Shown one piece after another: positions 50,654 through 58,945 of a DNA stretch of 64,000 nt; the stretch's first letter is position 1, and each line of letters begins with the position of its first letter. The notes under the pieces are model-generated. The model had not been told where the DNA came from. It made no database searches and was given only the letters and a program-made list of their open reading frames with translations. The position numbers and the translations under genes were made by a program. Source of the DNA: Streptomyces sp. NRRL F-2664 (GTDB lineage: Bacteria > Actinomycetota > Actinomycetes > Streptomycetales > Streptomycetaceae); the NCBI RefSeq assembly GCF_000719345.1, contig NZ_JOFX01000012.1:1-64000 (forward strand). The letters are read 5' to 3'.

Positions 50654-51487
50654 TCAGTCGGCGCTCGGGGCGGGACGCAGTTCCAGCGTGCAGCACTTGG
50701 CGCTGCCGCCGGCCTTGAGCAGCTCGGAGAGGTCGACCCCGATCGGTTCGAAACCGCGTTCCGCGAGCTGGGCGGCCAGCCCCCGCGCCTGCTCGGGCAG
50801 CACCACGTGCAGGCCGTCGGAGACGGCGTTCAGGCCGAACGCCACCGCGTCGGCCTCCTCGGCCAGGATCGCGTCGGGGTACCGCTCGGCGAGCAGCTCG
50901 CGGCTCTCCGGGGAGAAGGCCGCCGGGTAGTACATGATCTCGTCCCGGTCGAGCACCGAGAGCGCGGTGTCGAGGTGGTAGAACCGCGGGTCGACCAGCG
51001 TCAGCCCGATGACCGGCCGGCCGAGGAACTCCTGCGCCTCCTGGTGCGAGCGCGGGTCGCTGCGGAACCCGCTGCCCGCCAGCAGGGTGTCGCCGACCAG
51101 CAGGAAGTCCCCCTCGCCCTCGTTCACGTACTCCGCCTGCCGGACCTCGCCCCACCCCTGCTGCGTGAACCAGTCCAGGTACGCCGGGGACTCGCCGGTC
51201 CGGTAGCTGTGCCGGAACCGGGCCACCAGCACCCGTCCGTCCAGCACGGTCGCGCCGTTGGCGGCGAACACCATGTCCGGCAGGTCGGGCACCGGCTCTA
51301 TGAGGTCGATCCGGTGCCCCAGCTCCACGAACAGGTCGTGCAGCCGCTTCCACTGGGAAAGGCTGGTCTCCGTCACCGTGGGTTTCGTGGGGTCCATCCA
51401 CGGATTGATCGAATACCGTACGTCGAAGTAGTGCGGACGACACATCAGATAATGCCGCGGCCTTGCCGTTCGCCCTGATTGGCTCAT
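50654..51487 (-). CDS. ddaH: Dimethylargininase (N(G),N(G)-dimethylarginine dimethylaminohydrolase)
   Basis: The 277-aa protein belongs to the guanidine-modifying amidinotransferase family. Recognisable segments are MCRPHYFDVRYSINPWMD near the N-terminus, MVFAANGATV, GEGDFLLVG, the catalytic His in SDGLHVVLP (about 226) and the catalytic Cys in GGSAKCCTLEL (about 264). It hydrolyses methylated arginine (or a related guanidine compound) to citrulline and an amine. The start has GAGGAAAACC upstream. It is monocistronic and not obviously part of the biosynthetic cluster. Confidence 0.92.
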   Translation of the reverse strand: MSQSGRTARPRHYLMCRPHYFDVRYSINPWMDPTKPTVTETSLSQWKRLHDLFVELGHRIDLIEPVPDLPDMVFAANGATVLDGRVLVARFRHSYRTGESPAYLDWFTQQGWGEVRQAEYVNEGEGDFLLVGDTLLAGSGFRSDPRSHQEAQEFLGRPVIGLTLVDPRFYHLDTALSVLDRDEIMYYPAAFSPESRELLAERYPDAILAEEADAVAFGLNAVSDGLHVVLPEQARGLAAQLAERGFEPIGVDLSELLKAGGSAKCCTLELRPAPSAD

Positions 51488-51593
51488 GGTTTTCCTCGAT
51501 GCGGAGTCGGTTCACGGATACCTCGTGCCACGATATCCGCGCCGCCGCCCCGCTCAAGAGGAGCGGGTGAACAGGTGGCCAATTTCAGGTTTT

Positions 51594-52094
51594 TCAGGGC
51601 CACAACTCCAGCACCGCGTCCAGGGTGAGCTTCCACATCGGCTCGGCGCCGGTCCCGAACGCCGCGGCGAGCGCGTACCCGACGGCCGCGTCGTACGCCT
51701 CGGGCCGCCCGCCCTCCCACTGGGCGCTCACCCGCCCGTCTCCGCTCGACACGAAGAGGCCGAGGACGGCACCGCCGCGCGAGAGCCGGCTGCCGTCGAC
51801 CGAGACGGGCACGAACCGGTGGTCGCCGACGTCGACCCGGTAGGACCTGCGCGTGAGGAACCCCTTGGCCGGCCGCAGCCCCACCTCCGTCCCGCCGACG
51901 TCCATCGCCAGGCGTTCGGGGTCGCGCGTGCCGATCGGCACCTGGACGTCCACCTCCGCGCCGTCGGCCCGCCGCACCCGGACCCGCGGGATACGGTCGC
52001 CGTCCACGACGAGCGTCCCCGCCCCGTGGTCGAGTGCGACGGTGACTGTCCCGAACAGCGGGTCCTCCAGCAGCGGGTGGGCGTACGACTCCAT
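51594..52094 (-). CDS. Hypothetical protein, 166 aa
   Basis: I do not recognise this family. The protein begins MESYAHPLLEDPLFG, is rich in short beta-type segments (TLVVDGDRIPRVRVRRADG, SYRVDVGDHRFVPVSVDG) and ends GTGAEPMWKLTLDAVLELWP. It has no signal peptide, no membrane segment and no obvious catalytic motif; a small all-beta domain is likely. The start at 52094 has GAGGAACG upstream. It is separated from both neighbours by more than 100 bases and appears to be its own unit. Confidence 0.75.
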   Translation of the reverse strand: MESYAHPLLEDPLFGTVTVALDHGAGTLVVDGDRIPRVRVRRADGAEVDVQVPIGTRDPERLAMDVGGTEVGLRPAKGFLTRRSYRVDVGDHRFVPVSVDGSRLSRGGAVLGLFVSSGDGRVSAQWEGGRPEAYDAAVGYALAAAFGTGAEPMWKLTLDAVLELWP

Positions 52095-52370
52095 GAACGT
52101 TCCTCGCTTCGCGCATCGTTGGGGAATGCACCCATTGTCGGCGGCTGAACGGCCCCGTGAGCACCGCGCCGTCCTGCACCGGCTGCGCCCGCCGCCCGGC
52201 CGGCCCCGTCCGCACACGGCCTCCTCACCGGCCGGTGCGACTCCCCGTACGGGCGGGCCCGGTCCTCGACGTCCAGCGCCCGCCACCCCCGGACCGGGAG
52301 TCCGCGCAGCGCGTGTCGTCCTCCGGCACCCGCAGCCGGCGGAGCGGGCCGTCCCGGTCGTCCGGGGCGC

Positions 52371-53891
52371 TCACTGCGCGCTCGCGGCGGGACGGGCGAC
52401 GACCTCCTCGCCCGCCGTCCCGGCCCGGTCCGCGGCCAGACCGCGGAGCATCGCGCCCAGGTCGATCCCGGTGGCGGAGCCCAGCAGTTCCACCCCTTGG
52501 GCCACGTTGTCGGTGACCGTCCGGGACAGCTTGGAAGCACCGTCGGTGGAGATGACGGTCATCCTGTCGATGGCGCCCAGCGGTTCGGCGGCCTTGGCGA
52601 CGATCTGCGGCAGGGCCTCGACCATCATCTGCAGCATGGCCGCCTCCCCGTACGCATCGAAGGCGTCGGCCCGCTTCTGCATGGCCTCGGCCTCCGCCGC
52701 GCCCTTCGCGGCGATCGCCGCAGCCTCGGCGTCGCCCTCCAGGCGGACGGCCTCGGCGATGGCGGCCCGGCGTGCCCGCTCGGCCTCGCCGCGCTTGGCG
52801 CCCTCGATGGCCTCCGCCTCCGCGAGGGCCTGTCGGCGCTGCTTCTCGCCCTCACCGGTCAGACGGGCGCGCTCGGCCTCCGCCTCGGCTGCCGCGATGC
52901 CGGCCAGGCGCTCGCCCTCCGCCTGCTTGACCCGGGCGATGCGCTGCGCCTCCGCCTGCTGTTCCGCCTCGTACCGCTTGGCGTCGGCGGGCTTGCGTAC
53001 CTGAGTGTCGAGCTGCCGGTCCGTCAGCGCGGCCTGGCGTTCGGCCACCTTCTCCTGCTCGGTGAGGATCTGCTGCTGGCGGTCGGCGTCGGCGAGCGGT
53101 CCGGCCGCGCTCGCCCGGGCGGCGGCCGCGTCGGTCTCGGCCTTGATCTCCGCCTGGCGCAGGTGGAGCGTACGCTGCGCGAGCGCGATCTCCTCCTCCG
53201 CCTTGAGCCGGGCCTGCTCCGCGGCCCGCCGGGCGTTGGCCTCCGCGATGTCGGCCTCCTGCCGCGCGCGGGCGGCCTCGGGCCGGCCCAGGTCCTCCAG
53301 GTACGAGCCCTCGGTGGTGATGTCCTGGATCTGGAAGGCGTCCAGCACGAGGCCCTGCCCGGAGAGGCTGGCCTCCGCCTCCTCGGCGACCTGCCCGGCG
53401 AAGGCGGCCCGGTCGCGGATGACGTCCTCCACCGACATGCGGCCGACGATGGCCCGCAGCGCGCCGGAGAGGACCTCCTGGGTGAAGCCGACGATCCCGT
53501 CCTGCTGCTGCAGGAAGCGCTGGGCGGCGGCCCTGATGGCGTCCTCGGTCCCGCCGACCTTGACGATGGCCACCCCTTCGAGGTTGGCCTTGATGCCGCG
53601 CAGGGTGACCGCGCCCCGCACCGCGACGGGGATGTGCCGGCTGGACAGGTCCAGGCTGTAGCGCTGCTGGACGAAGGGGACGACGAACACGCCGCCGCCG
53701 ACCACGACCTTCTGGCCGCTGTTGTCGGTGAAGACCTGCCCGGTGGCCGGATCGGTGGACTCCTTCCCGCGGCGGCCGGTGATGATGAACGCCTCACTGG
53801 GGCCGGCGACCTTGTACCGGGTGACGACGACGAGGGCCAGCAGGACCAGGAGTACGACGACTCCGACGGCTGCGACGGCGACTGGACTCAT
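52371..53891 (-). CDS. Flotillin family (SPFH domain) protein
   Basis: The 506-aa protein has an N-terminal hydrophobic anchor (residues 3-22), an SPFH/band-7 domain (about 28-210, with RYKVAGPSEAFIITGR and GVFVVPFVQQRYSLDL), and a long Ala/Glu-rich coiled coil (about 215-430) typical of flotillins. The C-terminal part (MVEALPQIVAKAAEPLGAIDRMTVIS) is the conserved flotillin tail. Flotillins scaffold membrane microdomains at the inner face of the cytoplasmic membrane. The NfeD-like gene just upstream on the same strand is the usual partner. Confidence 0.94.
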   Translation of the reverse strand: MSPVAVAAVGVVVLLVLLALVVVTRYKVAGPSEAFIITGRRGKESTDPATGQVFTDNSGQKVVVGGGVFVVPFVQQRYSLDLSSRHIPVAVRGAVTLRGIKANLEGVAIVKVGGTEDAIRAAAQRFLQQQDGIVGFTQEVLSGALRAIVGRMSVEDVIRDRAAFAGQVAEEAEASLSGQGLVLDAFQIQDITTEGSYLEDLGRPEAARARQEADIAEANARRAAEQARLKAEEEIALAQRTLHLRQAEIKAETDAAAARASAAGPLADADRQQQILTEQEKVAERQAALTDRQLDTQVRKPADAKRYEAEQQAEAQRIARVKQAEGERLAGIAAAEAEAERARLTGEGEKQRRQALAEAEAIEGAKRGEAERARRAAIAEAVRLEGDAEAAAIAAKGAAEAEAMQKRADAFDAYGEAAMLQMMVEALPQIVAKAAEPLGAIDRMTVISTDGASKLSRTVTDNVAQGVELLGSATGIDLGAMLRGLAADRAGTAGEEVVARPAASAQ

Positions 53892-53987
53892 GATGATTTC
53901 CCCCTGCCTCCCGAAGAGGCATGTCGATGATGGGCCGTGAGCGGACGGGTCACGGACGGACCGGTGCGTCGCGGACGGCCGGACGGG

Positions 53988-54497
53988 TCAGCGCTCGACG
54001 GCGCGGACGGCGACCGAGGTGGCCGACGGGGTCGCCGTCACCCAGACCTCGGCACCGCGTTCCAGCGGTGCGTCGGCGGTGGCGGCGTACTTGACCGGCT
54101 GTCCCGCCAGCGACAGCAGCACCTCCCCGTAGCCGGCGTGCGGAATGGCGGTGATCACGCGTCCGGCGACCCCGACCACGTCCGCCCGCTGCGGGGCGCG
54201 CCCGCTGCCGTCCCGGAGCAGGGCCCGGCCCAGGCGGTACGTCGCCCAGCCCGTGCCCGCTCCGGCCGCGGCCCCCGCGGCGGCCGCCGCTCCGGGCCCG
54301 AGTCCCGTGGACCCGAGCACGATCGCCCCCGTGAAACCGAGCATCGAGACGAAGCCCGCGACCACCGGAAGCGACAGCCACCCGTCGAACAGTCCGCCCA
54401 GAGCGCCGTGGAACGCCCCCTCCAGCACTCCGTCGAACACCAGCGCGGCGGCCAGCGCCACGACTCCCCCGATGCCGAGGCCGAGAAACCAGCCCAT
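53988..54497 (-). CDS. NfeD-like membrane protein
   Basis: The 169-aa protein has about three membrane segments (GLGIGGVVALAAALVF, LPVVAGFVSMLGFTGAIVLG and an Ala-rich segment near 72-88) followed by a soluble OB-fold-like domain (ADVVGVAGRVITAIPHAGYGEVLLSLAGQPVKYAATAD) as in short NfeD proteins. It begins 96 bases upstream of the flotillin gene on the same strand, the usual NfeD-flotillin pairing. ATG 54497 has GGGGAGGTG 5 bases upstream. Confidence 0.82.
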   Translation of the reverse strand: MGWFLGLGIGGVVALAAALVFDGVLEGAFHGALGGLFDGWLSLPVVAGFVSMLGFTGAIVLGSTGLGPGAAAAAGAAAGAGTGWATYRLGRALLRDGSGRAPQRADVVGVAGRVITAIPHAGYGEVLLSLAGQPVKYAATADAPLERGAEVWVTATPSATSVAVRAVER

Positions 54498-54672
54498 CGG
54501 ACACCTCCCCCGTCTGGCCGCCGTTTCCGCCGAACACCGACAGAATGCCGGGGGGCCGTGCCGTCGCACATTGCCTGCCGTCGGCAATCTTTACGCGTCT
54601 TTGACGCAGACTGCAGGTACGGCTTGTACTGCTCGCACTGGTCGTACGGCTGCAGCCGAGAGGAGGCCCCCG

Positions 54673-54936
54673 GTGGAAGCGACCCTGCTCCTCGCCGTTG
54701 TCGTCCTGGCGGCCCTGGTGATCCGGACGGCGGTCGAGGAACTGCGGGAACCCGGCCGCGGTCGCGCCCGGTGGGCGTTCCTGAAGGACCGGCGGGCCCT
54801 GGCGGCGGGGGCGTTCCTGATGGTCGCGCTCGGCTCGCTGGGCTGGAAGCTGGGCGGCGGCCAGGGCCTGGTCTGGGCCTGCCTGGCCGGCGTCCTGGCC
54901 GCCTACGCCACGAACTCGCGCGGGCGCGACACGTAG
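54673..54936 (+). CDS. Small membrane protein, 87 aa
   Basis: GTG 54673 follows AGGAGG with 6 bases spacing and opens an 87-codon frame. The product has an N-terminal hydrophobic helix (ATLLLAVVVLAALVIRTAV) and two further ones (ALAAGAFLMVALGSLGWKLGG, LVWACLAGVLAAYAT). The family is not recognised. It is transcribed away from the NfeD/flotillin pair and converges with the PucR-type regulator gene. Confidence 0.7.
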   Translation: MEATLLLAVVVLAALVIRTAVEELREPGRGRARWAFLKDRRALAAGAFLMVALGSLGWKLGGGQGLVWACLAGVLAAYATNSRGRDT

Positions 54937-54942
54937 GGGGAC

Positions 54943-54982
54943 GGGCCGGGGCGCGGGGGCGGGGGCCGGGGCGCGGGGGCGG
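54943..54982. repeat. Perfect 20-bp tandem duplication, G-rich
   Basis: Bases 54943-54962 are repeated exactly at 54963-54982, filling most of the 49-base gap between two converging genes. The plus strand has many G-runs and could form a quadruplex. Confidence 0.9.
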
Positions 54983-54985
54983 GGC

Positions 54986-56050
54986 TCAGCCGCGGGAGCC
55001 GGCGGGCCAGCCGAGCAGGCGGGCCCCGATCGCCGCGGTCTGCAGGGTGTAGCGGTGGCGCGGGTCGGCCGGGTCGTGCCGGGTGAGGGTGTGGATGCGC
55101 TGCAGTCGGTACGTCAGTGCCCGCACGCTGAGGGACAGCAGGCGGGCGGCCTCGGTCGCCACGCAGCCGGTGTCGAAGTAGGCGTGGAGGGTCTCCAGCA
55201 GCGGCCCCGGCCCGCCGCGGGCCCGGCGCAGCGGGCCGAGGGTGCTCTCCACCAGGTCCTCCATGGCCTGCCGGTCGCGGGCCAGGACCGGGTAGACCAG
55301 CAGGTCGGCCGCGTACAGCACCGGGCCGTCCAGCGCGATCCGCCCGGCGAGGTCGAGGGCGCCCAGCGCCTCCTCGTACGACTGGACCACCCCGCCCGGT
55401 CCGGGACGCGGCCGCCCGACGCCCACCCGGCCCCCGTCGGTCGCCGCGTACGCCCGCTTCGCGAAGTAGGTCAGGACCTCCGGCTGGTCGCCGGACGCCA
55501 CGCAGACCAGCCGGCCGTCCTTGGTGGCCACCAGGATGTGCCGGTTCCCGAAGCGGGCGAGGACCGCCTCCTCGATGCCGCGGGCCACCGGGTACCCGTC
55601 GCCGTAGGGTTCCCGCCCCTCCGCGACGGCCACCGCGTGCGCCTGCGACAGGCGCAGCCCGAAGCGGGCGGCCCGCTCGGCCAGCCGTCCCAGGTCGCTG
55701 CGGCCATACAGCAGGTCGTCGATGAACTCCCGCCGCTCGGCCTCCTCCTGGCGCACGGCGTTGCTCTGAGCCCGCTCGTAACCCTCGATGAAGGCGTCCA
55801 CGGCCTGCTCCACGCCCGCGAACATGTGCACCGCCGGCGCGGGCGCCACCTGCGACTGCGCCTCATGGGCCGCGGCGAGATGGGCGCGTATCAGGAGCCG
55901 CAACCGGGCACCGGCCTGCGCCGCCCGCTCCCCCTCCCGGCGGCGCGCCTCCAGTTCGTCGCGCGTGAGCCGGCGGCCCGTCGCGGACGCGTCGCCCAGC
56001 ATCCGCCGGTAGTCCCCCAGGAACTCCTCCACCACCCGCAGGTCCGCCAC
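54986..56050 (-). CDS. PucR/CdaR-type helix-turn-helix regulator
   Basis: The 354-aa protein has a C-terminal PucR-type helix-turn-helix (about 300-345: LLETLHAYFDTGCVATEAARLLSLSVRALTYRLQRI, given in two overlapping parts by motif: HAYFDTGC, AARLLS, LTYRLQRI), a central GGDEF-related sensor-like region and an N-terminal helical part. Such proteins usually respond to small metabolites. No linked target operon is obvious; the gene stands alone, with a 110-base gap to the UvrD-like gene upstream. A role in the biosynthetic cluster is not indicated. Confidence 0.85.
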   Translation of the reverse strand: MADLRVVEEFLGDYRRMLGDASATGRRLTRDELEARRREGERAAQAGARLRLLIRAHLAAAHEAQSQVAPAPAVHMFAGVEQAVDAFIEGYERAQSNAVRQEEAERREFIDDLLYGRSDLGRLAERAARFGLRLSQAHAVAVAEGREPYGDGYPVARGIEEAVLARFGNRHILVATKDGRLVCVASGDQPEVLTYFAKRAYAATDGGRVGVGRPRPGPGGVVQSYEEALGALDLAGRIALDGPVLYAADLLVYPVLARDRQAMEDLVESTLGPLRRARGGPGPLLETLHAYFDTGCVATEAARLLSLSVRALTYRLQRIHTLTRHDPADPRHRYTLQTAAIGARLLGWPAGSRG

Positions 56051-56160
56051 CTTTCCCCCCCGATCCGAAGTCCCGCGATCACCCGTCGCGGACCGGACAC
56101 CAGGGTGTCACGCCAGGTCGGGAACCCGGCCGGGCCGCCCCCGTCCGGGACGTGGCATCC

Positions 56161-58143
56161 TCACCCATGCCGGTTCGACGGGTCCTCGACGCTGCCGAGC
56201 CAGAGCAGGTCCCGGGCCCGGGTCATGGCCACGAAGAGCTGGCTGCGCCACAGCTCCGCGCGCTCCCGCGCCGTCTCCGTGTCCGCCGAGGCGTCCGAGA
56301 ACACGGCGTCGTGCCGGGGAAGGAAGACGTTCTTGAACTCCAGCCCCTTCGCCCGGCGGTAGGTGCCCAGCTTGACGGCGCCGACGGGACGGCCGTCGTA
56401 CTGCTCCAACTGGCAGACCGGGACGCCCGCTTCAGTGAGCACGCGCTGGTAGTGGCCGAGGGCCCACTTGGAGGGGCACAGCAGGGCGGTGTCGGCCGCC
56501 GCGCCGTCGGGCAGGGCCCGCAACGCGCCCACGAGCTCCCGGTCGTGGGCGTCCACCGTGGGCTCGGTCACCCGTACGACGCTCCCCTCGTGGTAGGTGA
56601 GGTCGACGTCGCGGCGCCCCGGCGTGCGCTCCCCGTCGAGGTCCTCGAACGCGTCGTCGGCCACGACGGCGAGAGCCGCGTCCAGGATCTGTTCGCTGTT
56701 GCGGTAGTTGGTGCGCAGCACCTGTCCGCGGTCACCGCGGATGTCGATGCCCGCGTCGGCGAGGCGGAAGCCGCCCGGGTACACGGTCTGCTGGCCGTCG
56801 CCGACGAGCAGCAGGCCGTTGGGCGCGTCGCCGACGAGCGCGTGCAGGAGCCGCACCCCGACGAGCGTCAGGTCCTGCACCTCGTCCACGACGACTGCGG
56901 CGTACGGGGCCGGCCCGCCCTCCGCGGACGCCTCGGCGAGGGCCATGGCCAGCACGTCGTTGAAGTCGTGCACGCCGCGCTCCCGGCGGCGCGCCTCGTA
57001 CTCCTCGTACAACTCCCACACGGCCTGCCGGTGCGTACGGTGAAGGCCCGCCCTGCGCCGCTTCCTGACGACGACCGCGTAGTCCTCGAAGCGCGTGAGG
57101 CCGCGCCCCTTGATGACGTAGTCGATCTCCTCCCGCCAGTAGCCCGGCCCCGGGTCGATCTGCGCCAGCCTGCTCTCGCGTCCGACGTTCTTCCAGGCCA
57201 GGCTGAAAGCGGTCTCGGCCTTGCCCCCGCTCAACCGCACCGGTACGCCCCGCGCCTGCAGGAACTCCTGGGCCCAGGAGTGCAGGCTGCGGAAGTCGAC
57301 CCGGTCGGCGACGGCCGGAGCCATGGTGCGCAGGAAGGTGCTCTGCACGCGGGGCAGGTTGTTGGCGAAGGTGACGTAGAGGATGCGACCGGTCGTACGC
57401 CGGGCCAGGTGGGCCGCCCGGTGCAGGGCGACGACGGTCTTGCCGGTCCCGGCCGGCCCGCTGATCCTCGCCGGACCCGCCCAGTTGCGGCGTACGAGTG
57501 CCACCTGGTCGGGGTGGAGGAAGGTCATCCACTGCTCGATCGGCGCCTGCCGCGCCCCCTCCAGGGCCGCCTCCCGCAGCCCGTCCAGATCGAACAGCCC
57601 GTCGGGAGAGCCCTGGTCCGGCCGCCGGACCCCCTCCTCCAGCGCCAGGCCCTCCCGATCCGGCAGCACCCTCTCCAGATGGTCCGCGATGGCCCGTACC
57701 GACTCCGCCCGCAGCCGGCGCGGCTGCGCCACCAGCACCCGCCCGACCTCCTGCTCCCCGAGCACGCGTATCCGCCCGTGCCCGCGGTCGGCGCTCCGCC
57801 CGGCCACCACGAGGACCGGCTGGACCGCCACGGGCGACATCCCGAGCGACGCGACGGCGCTCTCGGCAACCTTCGTGGCGGTGAGCAACCCGGCCGCGTC
57901 CTCGTCCCGCACCTCGTCGACGACGGCGACGCCGACGACGGACACCCCACCGGGCCCGACCAACACCACGTCCCCGCTCCAGTAACGCCCGCCGAGCATC
58001 CGCCACCCGCGCGCGGTCAACACCAGCAACTGCGCCAGCACCCGCCGCTGCCCGTCCCCGACCCCGCCCCACGCCCCTACCTGCCGCCGAGCGTCCTCCC
58101 ACTGCTCCCGCAGTAACCGCTCCTGCCGCCGCACTTCACCCAT
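56161..58143 (-). CDS. NERD-like nuclease domain + UvrD/REP superfamily I helicase
   Basis: The 660-aa protein has an N-terminal region resembling a nuclease-related (NERD) domain (RGWRMLGGRYWSGDVVLVG, residues about 45-75), although a clear catalytic ExK is missing (VVGVAVVDE). A helicase core follows: Walker A GPAGTGKT (about 231), LYVTFANNL, motif II VVVDEVQDLT (about 420), GDGQQTVYPGGF, TNYRNS, and the C-terminal GLEFKNVFLP and FVAMTRARDLLWL. It should translocate on DNA and may cut or repair it. ATG 58143 gives the family-like start MGEVRRQERLLREQW. It lies beside two other nuclease-helicase genes. Confidence 0.9.
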   Translation of the reverse strand: MGEVRRQERLLREQWEDARRQVGAWGGVGDGQRRVLAQLLVLTARGWRMLGGRYWSGDVVLVGPGGVSVVGVAVVDEVRDEDAAGLLTATKVAESAVASLGMSPVAVQPVLVVAGRSADRGHGRIRVLGEQEVGRVLVAQPRRLRAESVRAIADHLERVLPDREGLALEEGVRRPDQGSPDGLFDLDGLREAALEGARQAPIEQWMTFLHPDQVALVRRNWAGPARISGPAGTGKTVVALHRAAHLARRTTGRILYVTFANNLPRVQSTFLRTMAPAVADRVDFRSLHSWAQEFLQARGVPVRLSGGKAETAFSLAWKNVGRESRLAQIDPGPGYWREEIDYVIKGRGLTRFEDYAVVVRKRRRAGLHRTHRQAVWELYEEYEARRRERGVHDFNDVLAMALAEASAEGGPAPYAAVVVDEVQDLTLVGVRLLHALVGDAPNGLLLVGDGQQTVYPGGFRLADAGIDIRGDRGQVLRTNYRNSEQILDAALAVVADDAFEDLDGERTPGRRDVDLTYHEGSVVRVTEPTVDAHDRELVGALRALPDGAAADTALLCPSKWALGHYQRVLTEAGVPVCQLEQYDGRPVGAVKLGTYRRAKGLEFKNVFLPRHDAVFSDASADTETARERAELWRSQLFVAMTRARDLLWLGSVEDPSNRHG

Positions 58144-58686
58144 GCCGACCCCCCTCATCCACGGAGCGGCGATCATAAGCCGCAATCCCCCCACCCGGGC
58201 AGACCGCGTACCCGTCGCCCGCCCGGCGCGAGGCGTGCGCGTGCCCACGAAGTCACCGGTGGAATCGAGTCGACGAGGCCAACCGATGAACTCCCTGCCT
58301 CGGCCGCGGACGGTGTCCCGGCGGGACACGTCATCCCTCGGCCAGTAACGGACGACGAGGTGCGCCGGTCAACGCGCCCCTCGCCGTCCATTGCCGCGCA
58401 TTCGGCCGACAAGCTGCTCGGTGCGTGTACCGGGAACGCCGGTCTGCTGCGCGGCCGCCCGTGCCGTCTCCCGTCAACAGCCCCCCGGAGCCGCCCGGGA
58501 CAGGCCATCAGCCCCTTCGCGATGGGCTCCAGTATCGCGACGCACTCCACATGATGGGTCATCGTCTATACGTCGGAGAGGTGCACCCTCGGGAAACAGC
58601 TGGTCAGAGGCGGTTTACCAACTCCCCGAACGGCCTCGCCCCGGCCCTGGGCGTCATACGAGCGTCACGGGTCACCGCCGCTTCTC

Positions 58687-58719
58687 CTCTCCGGGCCCGC
58701 CACGTACCTGCTCAGAAGA
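58687..58719 (-). repeat. 33-bp exact inverted repeat, left arm
   Basis: This segment is the exact reverse complement of 61148-61180. The two arms bracket the plus-strand DUF2075 gene and the small membrane gene. The similarity stops abruptly at both ends. Confidence 0.92.
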
Positions 58720-58914
58720 CGCGAGAACCCCAAAGGCTGCCGCCATAGAAGTGCCTGATCCAGCGTGCCAACCTTCCGGAATGCCGTGAGCAACCCTGAA
58801 GCCTCGGTCCGTATCGTGATTTTCGACCTGCCTGCTTGATCACGCGCTGTCATAAGATGAAAGGGACAATCTCAGCGGCCCGCCGGGCTTCCGCTCCACG
58901 TCATGTGGAACCGA

Positions 58915-58944
58915 AGGACATGCCCCCACCCGCACGAGCTACTC
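58915..58944 (+). repeat. 30-bp leader shared by the two DUF2075 genes (copy 1)
   Basis: This 30-base segment ends at the base before the GTG region of the plus-strand gene. It is an exact reverse complement of 63350-63379, where it sits in the same position before the minus-strand paralogue. A further 18-base block just upstream matches at 17 positions (58875-58892 region against 63384-63401). Confidence 0.92.
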
Positions 58945-58945
58945 C

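Larger units (their letters stand above)
58144..58945. other. 802-base intergenic region with repeat remnants, no convincing gene
   Basis: Several short open frames overlap here on both strands but none has a ribosome site with recognisable protein character. The region contains one arm of a 33-bp inverted repeat (58687-58719) and the 30-bp leader shared with the paralogous gene at 63350 (58915-58944). No tRNA-like structure is seen. Confidence 0.6.

Noticed and set aside
58665..58853. A 62-codon minus-strand frame covering the left repeat arm
   Set aside because: No ribosome site or recognisable protein features; the repeat arm explains its similarity to 61148-61180.
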